A stretch of DNA of 64,000 nucleotides from Desulfopila sp. IMCC35008. GTDB taxonomy: Bacteria > Desulfobacterota > Desulfobulbia > Desulfobulbales > Desulfocapsaceae. The notes below the pieces were generated by a model. That model had not been told where the DNA came from. It was given only the letters and a program-made list of their open reading frames with translations, and did no database searches. The translations under genes were made by a program, and so were the position numbers. Below are positions 55,035-64,000 of the stretch, in pieces; within the stretch, counting starts at the first letter, position 1, and each line of letters opens with the position of its first letter. The DNA lies in contig NZ_CP050700.1 in NCBI RefSeq assembly GCF_010646885.2, positions 6,206,001-6,270,000 on the forward strand, written 5' to 3'.

Positions 55035-57410
55035 CTAACTGCCAGATTTTGCTTCATCCAGAACATTTCGAACGGTATTAATCAGATCTGCTTTCCCTAA
55101 CGGTTTCATTGCAAAAGACTTTATTCCCAATTCAGTTGCTCTGTTTTCATCCATACGGTCGCTGTGGCCAGTGCAGAGAATAATTGGTATGTCCGGACGA
55201 ACTTGAATGACTTGTTTTGCCAATTCCTCTCCTGTTATTTCCGGCATGGCCATGTCGGTGATCACAAGATCGAATCGTCCAGGACTCTCTATAAACAACT
55301 TCAAGGCGTCGGCACTGCTTGTTTTGCCAACCACTTCATAGCCGGAACGTGTCAGCATTTTGGTGATCATTTTCACCAATGACGCTTCATCATCTATTAG
55401 CAAAATTCGTTCAGTTCCTGTCGTTAACGTTTCAGTTTCCATGCCACTAAGTATCGGTTGTTCATCAATCAGCGGAAAGAGCACTTCAACCGTTGTCCCT
55501 TTTCTGACTTCGCTTTCGATCTTTATTTCACCTTCATGTTTTTTAATAATACCATAGACAACCGCCAACCCCATGCCAAGTCCTTCATCAACATCCTTGG
55601 TGGTAAAATACGGTTCAAATATGCGGTCAATAATATCCGCTGAAATGCCGATTCCATTATCTGAAACAGTCAGCTTTACATAATCTCCTGGGCTGATATT
55701 CTCAAAACGCTCAGAAGATCGGGAGTTGAGCGTTTTGGTTTCAAGTGTCACTTTCAAGACGCCTTTTCCGTTAACCATGGCATGTGCGGAATTAGTGCAA
55801 AGATTAATAAGCACCTGACTGATCTCCGTTGGATCGCCCAATATCGTTTCGGTTGTACATGCAAGATTTGATTTGATTTCAATGTTGGCGGGTATTGTTT
55901 TTCTTAGGAGTCCCAGCGATTCATCGATAATTGTACGAATTTGTATTGGTTTTCTAGCTTCCAAGGTTTTTCGAGCAAAGCTCAAGAGCTTTCGAACAAT
56001 GTCTTTGCTGCGCAGAGATGCGGTTCGGATTTCCTGAATACAGTGCGCTGCTGGGTTCCATTCAGGGATATCATCTAATGCAAGTTCCGTGTTTCCTATA
56101 ATGACGCCCAGCATATTGTTAAACTCATGAGCGATTCCTCCCGCAAGTGTACCAAGGGATTCCATTTTTTGAGACTGTCGCAGTTTTTCCTCTGTTTCTT
56201 TTTTCTCTGTAATATCCTGTATGGTTCCGCGAACTTTATGGCCCTTAGGTCCAATTTCGGATTCTGGTTCGCAGATAGTATGAATCCATTTTTTTTCCCC
56301 CGATGAAAATTCGAGACTCAACTCGATATCATAGGGGGTACCATCTGTAATTGCACCATGGATGGCAGAAGAAAACTTTTTCCACCATTTGCCTTGATAG
56401 ATATTCTTATATTCTTCAAGTGTATAGGGACCAAGATTTGGATCCCTTTCATATATTCGATAAATTTCCTCTGACCATTCCGGCACGCCGACCTCTGGAT
56501 CTAGGGTCCACAAGCCAATTGATGCAATGCGTTGGGCCAGCTTTAAGTCAGTGTTTTTCTTTTCAAGAAGCATTTCAGAATTTTTTCGCTCGGTGATGTC
56601 AAATCCTGTGCTAATGAAGTATTCGCCAAAAGGAACACTGGTCATATAGAGGTACTGATCTGTCGCTGGATAATATGTTTCCCATGTGTGAGCAGTATTT
56701 GTCGTAAAAATCTTTTCCACTATTGGCATGAAGATTTCAGTTGTATCATATGAGAAAATCTCATCAGGGGTTTTCCCAAGTACTTCAGATCGTTTTCTAT
56801 TCCAGGCTTTGAGGGCGGCGGGATTGGCTTCTATCAGTTGCCAGGTTTTGATTGAGCCATACTCATCACGAATAAGTTTCCAGAGATGGACCTCGTGCAT
56901 TATATTCTCGAACAAGTTTCGGTATTTTTCTTCGCTCTCCTTCAGCACTTTCTCAGTTTTTTTCAGAACGCTAATATCCATAAAGGTAGTAATTACTTGA
57001 CTGACTTGACCGTTTTCGTCGAACTCCGGGATAGCTGAGTCAAAAAACCACCTAGGTTCATCTTTGTCGTTACGTTTAACTCCTATAATTAAATTGTAAA
57101 TTGGGCTTTTTGTCTTAAGAACCTGTGATACCGGATATTCATCAACAGGCATATGACTGCCGTCCTTTCGTAGAAATGTCCACGCGGGATCAGTCAACTG
57201 CTTTCCGAGTATCTGCTCGTCTGTTAAGCCAAGCATGATTTGTGCAGTCGTGTTGCTTTTGGTTACAGCTCCATCGCTTCCGTGAACAACTATCCCAGCC
57301 TGTATGCTCTCTATAAGGCGGTGAAGACTGCTTTGTTCTCGGAGTGTTTTGCTCGCCTCCAGCTCGCGAACTCGCTGCTCCAATTCTTCATCGGTTGGCT
57401 TTGTAGACAT
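55035..57410 (-). CDS. Soluble hybrid histidine kinase with multiple PAS domains and receiver
   Basis: 791 residues, no membrane segment. A short coiled coil (TDEELEQRVRELEAS), PAS1 about 25-145 (LIESIQAGIVVHGSDGAVTKSNTTAQIMLGL), PAS2 about 160-280, PAS3 about 285-405 (ASIGLWTLDPEVGVPEWSEEIYRIY), HisKA (RQSQKMESLGTLAGGIAHEFNNMLGVIIGNTELAL, His near 430), HATPase (LINLCTNSAHAM, DNGIGIS, DEGLGMGLAVVYG), and a receiver about 665-785 (RILLIDDEASL, phospho-acceptor LVITDMAMPEITG). The H-box has HEFNN instead of the HDFNN of its neighbours. Divergent from the kinase at 58060 across a 650-nt gap; no adjacent regulator. Confidence 0.93.
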   Translation of the reverse strand: MSTKPTDEELEQRVRELEASKTLREQSSLHRLIESIQAGIVVHGSDGAVTKSNTTAQIMLGLTDEQILGKQLTDPAWTFLRKDGSHMPVDEYPVSQVLKTKSPIYNLIIGVKRNDKDEPRWFFDSAIPEFDENGQVSQVITTFMDISVLKKTEKVLKESEEKYRNLFENIMHEVHLWKLIRDEYGSIKTWQLIEANPAALKAWNRKRSEVLGKTPDEIFSYDTTEIFMPIVEKIFTTNTAHTWETYYPATDQYLYMTSVPFGEYFISTGFDITERKNSEMLLEKKNTDLKLAQRIASIGLWTLDPEVGVPEWSEEIYRIYERDPNLGPYTLEEYKNIYQGKWWKKFSSAIHGAITDGTPYDIELSLEFSSGEKKWIHTICEPESEIGPKGHKVRGTIQDITEKKETEEKLRQSQKMESLGTLAGGIAHEFNNMLGVIIGNTELALDDIPEWNPAAHCIQEIRTASLRSKDIVRKLLSFARKTLEARKPIQIRTIIDESLGLLRKTIPANIEIKSNLACTTETILGDPTEISQVLINLCTNSAHAMVNGKGVLKVTLETKTLNSRSSERFENISPGDYVKLTVSDNGIGISADIIDRIFEPYFTTKDVDEGLGMGLAVVYGIIKKHEGEIKIESEVRKGTTVEVLFPLIDEQPILSGMETETLTTGTERILLIDDEASLVKMITKMLTRSGYEVVGKTSSADALKLFIESPGRFDLVITDMAMPEITGEELAKQVIQVRPDIPIILCTGHSDRMDENRATELGIKSFAMKPLGKADLINTVRNVLDEAKSGS

Positions 57411-58059
57411 ATTGGCTCCTACAGTCCAGGAAACTCATCACACATAGTCAGAACTGTTTGGTTTTTGATCAATCAAACATGCTCTCATAATGGTTAACAT
57501 TATCAATATTCCATAGTACCACAGGTATTCTCGATATAACACAGACAACAAATCTTACAGCCTGAAACTAATTACCAAGACCGATGTAATACCAGTTCAT
57601 CTGGAAGCAACTGTTTGTTACCCTGCCGGTTGTAACATCAAACAATTTAGAAAATATGGAAACATGATTTTTCGGTTGTATCTGGGAACCTCGGCTTGCC
57701 CATATTCCTAACAATAAAAAATGAATTTAGGAGATGACCTTCTCCATGAATGCCTACAGGGGTGCACGATATTACGATAGCAGAGAGTGGCATTGGCAAT
57801 GTTAACCGAAATGATAAATTTCAGTGATTACCCTCTCTTTGTTATCTCTACTTTACAGTTGCTCCATTTTTAAGCGATCCTGGTGTTTCTAGTTAAGCCC
57901 TACCCTCCCAGGAATAATCTTCACAAAATCTCATATGGGCTTCTCGGATCTCATTTATTGGTTTATATCTGTATGAGTGGTGTGTAAATGCACGAGTATC
58001 GGTAAGAAAGAGTTTTGATAAAAAATATTAAGCACAAAACAAGAATGGCGTAGAAAGCA
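57411..58059. other. Divergent intergenic region with a diverged dispersed repeat
   Basis: About 650 nt between two divergently transcribed kinase genes. It contains GGGTGCACGATATTACGATAG, GGCATTGGCAATGTTAACC and GTTGCTCCATTTTTAAGCG (57754-57880), similar in order and wording to 26928-27042. The GTTGCTCCATTT piece occurs again at 61349-61360 after the second kinase gene. Promoters for both kinases must lie here but were not resolved. Confidence 0.45.
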
Positions 58060-61000
58060 ATGATTTCTCAACAAAGTGTCATATCAAAAAGACGATTAAT
58101 GGTTTGCATACAATTTGTCATTGTTTTTTTCGTCTGCTCTTCGGCCTCAGGATATGGTGAAGGTGAACTCTCAGCTGAGGCAGTAGCCTGGCTCAAGGAA
58201 AACAATCATAAAATTCGTCTTGCTCCTGTACCAGAATACGCTCCTATAGATTTCAGAGATGACGATGGGGAATTTATTGGTTTGAGTCAAGACTATATAA
58301 GAGCCATTGAGGAGATGTATGATTTTCGCTTTAAGAGGGTAGCCGTTAAGAATTTTTCCGACTTGATCGAGAAGCTAAAAAATCGGGAGGTCGATCTAAC
58401 CAGCTCAATCGGAATTAACGATAAAAGAAAAGAGTTCCTTCATTTTCATAAGCCACACGTTCGAGTCAAAAAAGTCATCATTACAAGGCAGTCAGTATTA
58501 GGGACAATCACTTGGGAAGATTTGACGGGCAGAAAGGTTGCCCTCGTCGATGGATATATTGTTAGTAATCTGATCAAAGAGAAATATCCGGATATAAATT
58601 TCCACATGGTTTCAAGTGAAAAGAATGGGCTAAAACATGTATCGTTGGGTGAATCCTATGCATTGATCATCGATCTTGGATCGGCGTCGTATAACTTGAA
58701 ACAGATGGGAATCACTAATCTCAGGGTTGCCGGTGAGACAGAATTTTCATTTGATCTGCGGATAGCATCACGAAATGATTGGCCCTATCTCACTGAAATC
58801 ATCCAGAAGGGGTTAGAGAACATATCTCCTGAACAGAGAGAGAACATCTACAATAAATGGGTATCTTTTACTGTGCCCCCATACTATTTAAGTAAGCAGT
58901 TCTGGATTATACTATTTTCTTTAATTCTAGTAATATCCCTAATTATTTTCTTGGGCTGGTATCTTAGAAATCGGTTGAGGAAGGAGGTGTTGCGCAGGAC
59001 AAAGGAACTTCGCTCCAGTGAAGCAAAATTTCGGGCTCTTTTTGACCAAGCTGCAGATAATATTCTTTTACTTAAGCCCAAGAGTGATGGTTCTCTGATA
59101 ATTATGGACATTAATCCAGCCGGAGCAGAACTGCATGGCTACACTCGTGGTGAGCTATACGGAAAAAATATCATAGTTCTCGATAAACATGTTTCAACTG
59201 AACAAATTGAAAAAATAGTTAGTGCACTTAACAGAGACGAGCTTGTTCGATTTGAAGTGGTGCATCAAAAGAAAGATGGAGGGGAAATTACCCTTGAGGT
59301 ATCAGCAAAAAGAATTTTTATAGATGATGAGGTGTACTACCTGAGTGTGGAGCGTGACATTGGAGATAGAATTGAGCACCAAAAGGCTATAGAGGCACGT
59401 GACCGAGTATTTCGCCATGCAATGGACCTGCTCTGTGTCGCAAATAGCGAAGGCTATCTTACCGAAATTAATCCTGCATGGGAAAAAACTTTAGGATGGG
59501 ATGAAGAGGAGTTAAAGGCCAAGCCTTTCATGGAGTTTATACACCCGGATGACAGAGACTCAACTAGTCTGGCTGCTTCAAAGCTTGCAAAGGGTGAAAC
59601 AGCGATAGGTTTTGAAAACAGGTACCTCACTAAAGATGGGGAATATCGTGTTCTCTCCTGGAATACATATCCATACGCCAAAGATGGAACTATTTTCGGA
59701 ACAGCCAGAGACGTAACAGAGCGGCGTCAACTCGAAAAGGAATACCGAAATCTTTTTAATCAAATGTTAGATGGGTTTGCCAATCATAAAATTATTTTAG
59801 ATGAGCATGGTAAACCAGTTGATTATGTGTTTTTGAGCATTAATCCAGCTTTTACTGAAATGACAGGGCTTTCGGAAGAAGAACTAATTGGGAAAACAGT
59901 ACTTGAGGTTATGCCAAATACAGAGCAGTACTGGTTAGATAAATATGGGAAGGTAGCTATTACTGGGGAGCCTATTCGTTTTGAGCAGTTTTCAAATGAA
60001 TTAGATAAACACTTTGAAGTTCTGGCTTTTCAGTCGAAACAGAATCATTTCGCCACAATTTTCAGAGACATAACAGAGAGGAAACTTCTTGCCGACCAAG
60101 CGTTACAAAGCCAAAAGATGGAAGCAATGGGCACCTTGGCTGGAGGGATAGCGCATGATTTCAACAATCTCTTGGCGGTCATACTTGGCTATACGGATTT
60201 AACCTTAGATGATGATTCCTGTTCGAAGGAAGTGAAAAAAAACCTCCACCAAGTCACTGTGGCAGCAAATCGAGCAAAGCAACTTGTCCAGCAAATACTG
60301 TCTTTTAGTAGGAAGTCTACAGAGGAAAAGCAAATTGTCAGGATTCAGGCAGAAGTAGATGAGATGCTAAAACTCTTAAAGAACACTCTTCCTGTTACAA
60401 TCAAGATATCTATAAACTATTGTGAAGAAGATTTGTTTGTATATGCAAACTCGACACATTTACATCAAATACTCATGAATATTTGCACAAATGCTTATTA
60501 TGCAATGAGAGACGAAGGCGGTACACTTTCGATTAATGTCGAGGCAATAAATGTTGACTCTAAATTGACTTCCAAAATAATCGATCTTCGTGAGGGTCGG
60601 TATGGAAGGATCATTATTCGTGATACCGGTAAAGGAATACCCTCAATAATAATTAATCGTATTTTTGAGCCCTTTTTTACCACCAAAGGTACAGGTGAAG
60701 GAACAGGGATGGGCTTGGCTATGGTTCACGGAATTGTCAAGGATCATAGAGGGGCGATAGATGTTGAAAGTACGGTGGGTAAGGGTACTGCTTTTAGTAT
60801 CTACCTGCCGTTGGCTGATGGTACTGATAATGAGGATTCAGTTTCAACTCATGATGAATTTCAATATGGAAACGGTCATATTCTTATAGTCGATGATGAG
60901 CCCATGATAGCCGAATTGATGGCGCGAACCTTGGAGGTGTCGGGATACTCAGTTACCACTGTGCTTAATGCAAAAGATGCCTTGAAAGAATTTCAAAAGA

Positions 61001-61239
61001 ACCCAATGTCTTTTGACCTTGTTATAACAGACCAGACAATGCCAGGAATGACTGGTGGATTATTGACAAAAGAACTCCTAGTTATACGTAGCGATATACC
61101 AGTTGTTATTTGCACAGGGTACAGCGACATATTGGATCGCACCAAAGCACTAAAGTATGGAGCCAAAGAGTTGCTTATGAAGCCTGTAGACAGAACCCAA
61201 CTTTCAATGGTTGTTGGCCAAATTCTTAGTGATAAATGA
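58060..61239 (+). CDS. Hybrid histidine kinase with periplasmic SBP-type sensor, three PAS domains and receiver
   Basis: 1059 residues. Signal/anchor about 10-33, an SBP_bac_3-like periplasmic domain about 40-270 (IRLAPVPEYAPIDFRDDDGEFIGLSQDYIRAIEEMYDFRFKRVAV, DLTSSIGINDKRKEFLHFHKPHV), TM about 276-297, PAS1 about 315-440, PAS2 about 445-565, PAS3 about 570-680, HisKA (QSQKMEAMGTLAGGIAHDFNNLLAVILGYTDLTL, His near 702), HATPase (LMNICTNAYYAM, DTGKGIP, GEGTGMGLAMVHG), and a receiver about 945-1057 (HILIVDDEPM, phospho-acceptor LVITDQTMPGMTG). BvgS-like layout: an amino-acid- or small-molecule-binding domain signalling directly to the kinase. No cognate regulator adjoins it. Confidence 0.94.
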   Translation: MISQQSVISKRRLMVCIQFVIVFFVCSSASGYGEGELSAEAVAWLKENNHKIRLAPVPEYAPIDFRDDDGEFIGLSQDYIRAIEEMYDFRFKRVAVKNFSDLIEKLKNREVDLTSSIGINDKRKEFLHFHKPHVRVKKVIITRQSVLGTITWEDLTGRKVALVDGYIVSNLIKEKYPDINFHMVSSEKNGLKHVSLGESYALIIDLGSASYNLKQMGITNLRVAGETEFSFDLRIASRNDWPYLTEIIQKGLENISPEQRENIYNKWVSFTVPPYYLSKQFWIILFSLILVISLIIFLGWYLRNRLRKEVLRRTKELRSSEAKFRALFDQAADNILLLKPKSDGSLIIMDINPAGAELHGYTRGELYGKNIIVLDKHVSTEQIEKIVSALNRDELVRFEVVHQKKDGGEITLEVSAKRIFIDDEVYYLSVERDIGDRIEHQKAIEARDRVFRHAMDLLCVANSEGYLTEINPAWEKTLGWDEEELKAKPFMEFIHPDDRDSTSLAASKLAKGETAIGFENRYLTKDGEYRVLSWNTYPYAKDGTIFGTARDVTERRQLEKEYRNLFNQMLDGFANHKIILDEHGKPVDYVFLSINPAFTEMTGLSEEELIGKTVLEVMPNTEQYWLDKYGKVAITGEPIRFEQFSNELDKHFEVLAFQSKQNHFATIFRDITERKLLADQALQSQKMEAMGTLAGGIAHDFNNLLAVILGYTDLTLDDDSCSKEVKKNLHQVTVAANRAKQLVQQILSFSRKSTEEKQIVRIQAEVDEMLKLLKNTLPVTIKISINYCEEDLFVYANSTHLHQILMNICTNAYYAMRDEGGTLSINVEAINVDSKLTSKIIDLREGRYGRIIIRDTGKGIPSIIINRIFEPFFTTKGTGEGTGMGLAMVHGIVKDHRGAIDVESTVGKGTAFSIYLPLADGTDNEDSVSTHDEFQYGNGHILIVDDEPMIAELMARTLEVSGYSVTTVLNAKDALKEFQKNPMSFDLVITDQTMPGMTGGLLTKELLVIRSDIPVVICTGYSDILDRTKALKYGAKELLMKPVDRTQLSMVVGQILSDK

Positions 61240-61508
61240 GACGCTAATTTTAAGATGGAAGTAGTTACCTCTTAAATCTGATATCTTTCATTATCAAGTT
61301 TGAATATTGTCTTACACCTTGACTGAAGTCTTTGGTTATCTTTCGTTTACAGTTGCTCCATTTCTGTGCAATTCATTTGAAATAGGCAGTTCTACCATCA
61401 CAGGAAGAAGTGAAATCTGATTACTTGTAATTTAACGGTAGATAAGAATTAACAATGACTTTCTGTCACAGAGCACCTGCTACCCCTCTATGAGGTCAAT
61501 AGCAATGG

Positions 61509-63056
61509 CTACTTTTTTTTAGGGAATTGAATGCCAAGCTTGCTCATCTTGGTGCGAAGAGTATTGGGATTCACCCCCAGGATTTCCCCAGCTCCTCCGG
61601 GGCCGTGAATTTTTCCTCCTGTCATTTTGAGCACACTTCTGATGTGTGCGGCTACCACGAGGTCCAGTTTTAAGGATTGCTCATTGCCTGCTGCTAAATT
61701 TTCCGAAGTTGGTCCTAAAGTGCTGGTTCTGATGTCATCAAAGCTCAGCGGTTCGCCTTGATGTAAAATCATTGCACGCTCCAACAGGTTCTCCAGCTCT
61801 CTAACGTTTCCAGGCCAAGTATAGGTTTGCAACACCTCAATGGCACCTTCCGCCAAGCGTGGTATTTTGCCAATCTTAAGTTCTTTAGCTTTGCGATCAA
61901 TGAAGTAGTCTACCAGGGCCGGAATATCTTTCTTCCGTTCGCGCAATGGAGGAACGGCAATGGGAAAAACGTTAAGGCGAAACCAAAGATCCTCCCGAAA
62001 ACGTCCCTCCCTCACTTCTTGATCGAGGTTCTTGTTTGTAGCTGCAATGATGCGGATATCTAATTTAATTAACTTGTTTCCGCCAATTCTTTCAATTTCG
62101 CGATTTTGCAAAACGCGAAGCAGGCGAATTTGAGCTTCAACTGGCATCTCTCCTATCTCATCAAGCAGGATAGTCCCCGTGTGGGCGCGCTCGAAACGGC
62201 CACGTTTTAGTGACAAAGCACCGGTGAATGCTCCCTTCTCATGGCCAAATAACTCACTGTCAATAAGTGATTCTGGAATCGCTCCACAATTCACAGGAAT
62301 GAAAGGTCCTTTGCTGCGACGAGAAGCGAGATGTATCGCATTGGCGATTATATCTTTACCTGCGCCAGTCTCACCAGTCAGCAATACAGGGCTTTCGGTA
62401 GGAGCTACTTGGTTTACCTGCCGCATCACATCGCGCAGGCCAAAGTCGGCGCCAATCAGTTGATCACCCGAGATACGCCGAAGCTCGCTTTGCAAGAAGC
62501 GATTATCATCTTCAAGTGCACGGCTTCTGATCACCGTACGACGGTGTTTGAGTGCATTCAACAGAGTCAATACGAATGGCTCTTTCAGAATTCTCAACAG
62601 ATCGGTTTGTTCTTTGGTGAAACACTTACCGTCTTCAGCAAAAACCGTCACCCCGCCAATCGGCATTTGTTCTCCAACAACAAAACCAAGTCCCATTGCA
62701 GGCGAATATGGCTCTTTTAAAAAATCGAAGATGTGTTTGGCGAACGTATCGGGCTCCTCGAATGAAAACATCTGATCTCCCAAAGAACGAACGTGGTTTT
62801 CATACTCAATAAACTGAGAATGGTGTTCTGGAGGAACTGACATATTGAGATCAAGCTTTACCACTTTGTAAACGTCTGCCTTGGCTATGAAATTCATGGA
62901 CTGTGTCTCGGGATATTCTAAGTGAAGATACATCCTTCTGACAGGAATAAAGCTGCGGAAATACAAAAAACAGGATTGTATAACTTTCTCGACTTCGAGA
63001 TGACTACAAATCTGTATTGTACCTTCGCGGAAAATGTTTTCTTCGTCTAAAGCCAT
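61509..63056 (-). CDS. Sigma-54-dependent transcriptional activator (GAF-AAA+-Fis)
   Basis: 515 residues. N-terminal GAF-like sensor about 1-170, AAA+ domain about 200-430 with Walker A GETGAGKD (228-235), the sigma-54 contact loop GAFTGA (275-280), Walker B TILLDEIGE, RIIAATNKNL and R-finger region FREDLWFRLNVFPI, then a Fis-type HTH at the C-terminus (GGAGEILGVNPNTLRTKMSKLGIQF). Layout as in FhlA/NorR-type activators that sense a small molecule through GAF rather than phosphorylation. Two candidate sigma-54 promoters occur elsewhere in this window, but no direct link to this gene is evident. The lone gene is transcribed away from the methyltransferase fragment. Confidence 0.94.
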   Translation of the reverse strand: MALDEENIFREGTIQICSHLEVEKVIQSCFLYFRSFIPVRRMYLHLEYPETQSMNFIAKADVYKVVKLDLNMSVPPEHHSQFIEYENHVRSLGDQMFSFEEPDTFAKHIFDFLKEPYSPAMGLGFVVGEQMPIGGVTVFAEDGKCFTKEQTDLLRILKEPFVLTLLNALKHRRTVIRSRALEDDNRFLQSELRRISGDQLIGADFGLRDVMRQVNQVAPTESPVLLTGETGAGKDIIANAIHLASRRSKGPFIPVNCGAIPESLIDSELFGHEKGAFTGALSLKRGRFERAHTGTILLDEIGEMPVEAQIRLLRVLQNREIERIGGNKLIKLDIRIIAATNKNLDQEVREGRFREDLWFRLNVFPIAVPPLRERKKDIPALVDYFIDRKAKELKIGKIPRLAEGAIEVLQTYTWPGNVRELENLLERAMILHQGEPLSFDDIRTSTLGPTSENLAAGNEQSLKLDLVVAAHIRSVLKMTGGKIHGPGGAGEILGVNPNTLRTKMSKLGIQFPKKK

Positions 63057-63274
63057 TCTACAACCCCTAGCAAGGGGCCCCCATTCGGTAGATCAAGTAA
63101 ATTGTTACTGTATACCACAAAAACATATTGTTGTATATCGTAACAACTAATCTAATGAATCTCTCAAGTCCCTAAAATATTGTACTATTCTAATTTGGCA
63201 CAAAATTAGAATAGTACCTCTTCAACTAGCTTGGGTTTTGAATATTTATTTGATAACCAAAAATGGAGAGAATG

Positions 63275-63529
63275 ATGTTTGAAAAATTAAAGGAAATAAA
63301 TGCACGTCCAAAACCATTTGAATTCTATACTGCTGAGGAATTGTGGACAAATGAACACACGGCAACACAAATGCTTCAGTATCATTTGAACGATGACATT
63401 GAAGCATCGAGTAGAAATAGTATTTTTATTAAGAAGTCATGCGAATGGATTGCAGACAACTTTGATGTTAAGGGCAAAAAGGTAATCGACTTCGGTTGTG
63501 GACCAGGTCTTTATGCGTCAAGACTTGCA
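63275..63529 (+). pseudogene. SAM-dependent methyltransferase interrupted by IS110-type insertion
   Basis: From ATG 63275 (GGAGAG just upstream; the ATG at 63263 overlaps that site) it reads MFEKLKEINARPKPFEFYTAEELWTNEHTATQMLQYHLNDDIEASSRNSIFIKKSCEWIADNFDVKGKKVIDFGCGPGLYASRLAQ, then enters the IS copy at 63530. VIDFGCGPGLY is motif I of class I methyltransferases. Only the SAM-binding start remains in the window; the rest, if present, lies beyond the right edge after the IS. Confidence 0.8.
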
Positions 63530-64000
63530 CAGACATAATGTCTGACAGGGCACGAATCATCCCAACTCCTGTTAAGATAGATTGTAACAGCACGTTACAA
63601 GAATCCTATAACAAGGAGGGGAGCCATGAGGAATAATCACCGGACTAAATTTGTTGGAATGGATGTACATCAAAGAACAATAGCCATCGCTCTCGCAAAT
63701 GATGGTTCTGATGGAGAAGTTAGGCTTTATGGTACAATCAGTAATACAAGAGAGGCGATTGACAAGGTAATTAGAAAGCTTGTCTCTACAGGTGCAGAGC
63801 TGCATTTTGTTTATGAAGCGGGACCTTGTGGTTTTGGGCTCTATCGCCATCTCACTGGCAATGGTTTTAAATGTATAGTAGCAGCCCCGTCCATGATTCC
63901 AAAGAAGGTTGGGGTTCGGATTAAAAATGATAACCGTGATGCGATCTCTCTTGCCCGCCTACTCAGAGCAGGAGAACTCACTTCCATTTATGTGCCTGAT
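63530..64000 (+). mobile_element. Second copy of the IS110/IS1111-like element, cut by window edge
   Basis: Matches the copy at 42275 base for base over all compared positions (offset 21,255), beginning at CAGACATAATGTCTGACAGG. Its transposase starts at 63626 and is open to the window end (about 125 codons: MRNNHRTKFVGMDVHQ... LTSIYVPD). Identity of coding and non-coding parts shows recent transposition. Confidence 0.95.

Overview
The window looks like chromosomal DNA of a Gram-negative anaerobe of the Desulfobacterota type. This is an inference from gene style: many PAS-rich hybrid histidine kinases sharing the 'QSQKMEA.GTLAGGIAHDFNN' H-box, a PAS protein with the 'PICMHCKGIRDDNGYWNQ' tail, a DRR/ERR-repeat small protein, and sigma-54-type promoters. 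No rRNA or complete tRNA gene was seen, so placement rests on protein style only.

Layout. 1-7332 (minus): the 5' part of a very large hybrid NRPS/PKS gene, N-terminal type II thioesterase, adenylation, PCP, KS, AT, KR, ACP, running off the left edge. 8.5-9.0 kb: a small DRR-repeat protein. 9.0-14.5 kb: a PotABCD-type ABC importer operon ending in a glycerophosphodiesterase gene, bracketed by two copies of a tRNA 3' end plus terminator (remnant attachment sites). 14.9-17.6 kb: a DUF3089 lipoprotein, then broken IS1182- and IS3-type elements, one of which truncates a cobalamin-binding protein. 17.6-21.1 kb: binding protein, sensor kinase and receiver, with kinase and receiver split by a frame change. 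21.3-26.3 kb: an operon-like run encoding an ammonium transporter fused to a chemoreceptor, an EAL protein and a GGDEF protein, with a candidate sigma-54 promoter. 27.4-30.8 kb: a stack of IS elements around a gene fragment. 31.2-38.2 kb: an HBM-type chemoreceptor with a candidate sigma-54 promoter, two small proteins, an IS6 remnant and a large hybrid kinase. 38.3-39.4 kb: a truncated IS200 transposase and a decayed HigBA pair. 40.0-41.75 kb: a tandem array of about 62 units of 28 bp with a 420-bp higher-order repeat. 42.3-43.8 kb: an intact IS110/IS1111-type element, whose identical second copy (63.5 kb to the right edge) interrupts a methyltransferase gene. 44.1-47.5 kb: a two-gene unit with a diadenylate-cyclase-like protein, then small envelope or stress proteins. 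49.2-53.5 kb: a CstA/BtsT-type transporter with a LytS/LytTR two-component system. 53.9-54.8 kb: a frameshifted tyrosine integrase. 55.0-63.1 kb: two divergent hybrid kinases and a sigma-54 activator.

Theme: environmental sensing (two chemoreceptors, four large kinases plus a LytS-type kinase, c-di-GMP turnover, a possible c-di-AMP-type enzyme) embedded in DNA reworked by at least seven kinds of insertion element. The most unusual items are the Amt-chemoreceptor fusion operon, the 28-bp minisatellite, the DAC-like pair, and the tRNA-tail repeats around the transporter cluster.
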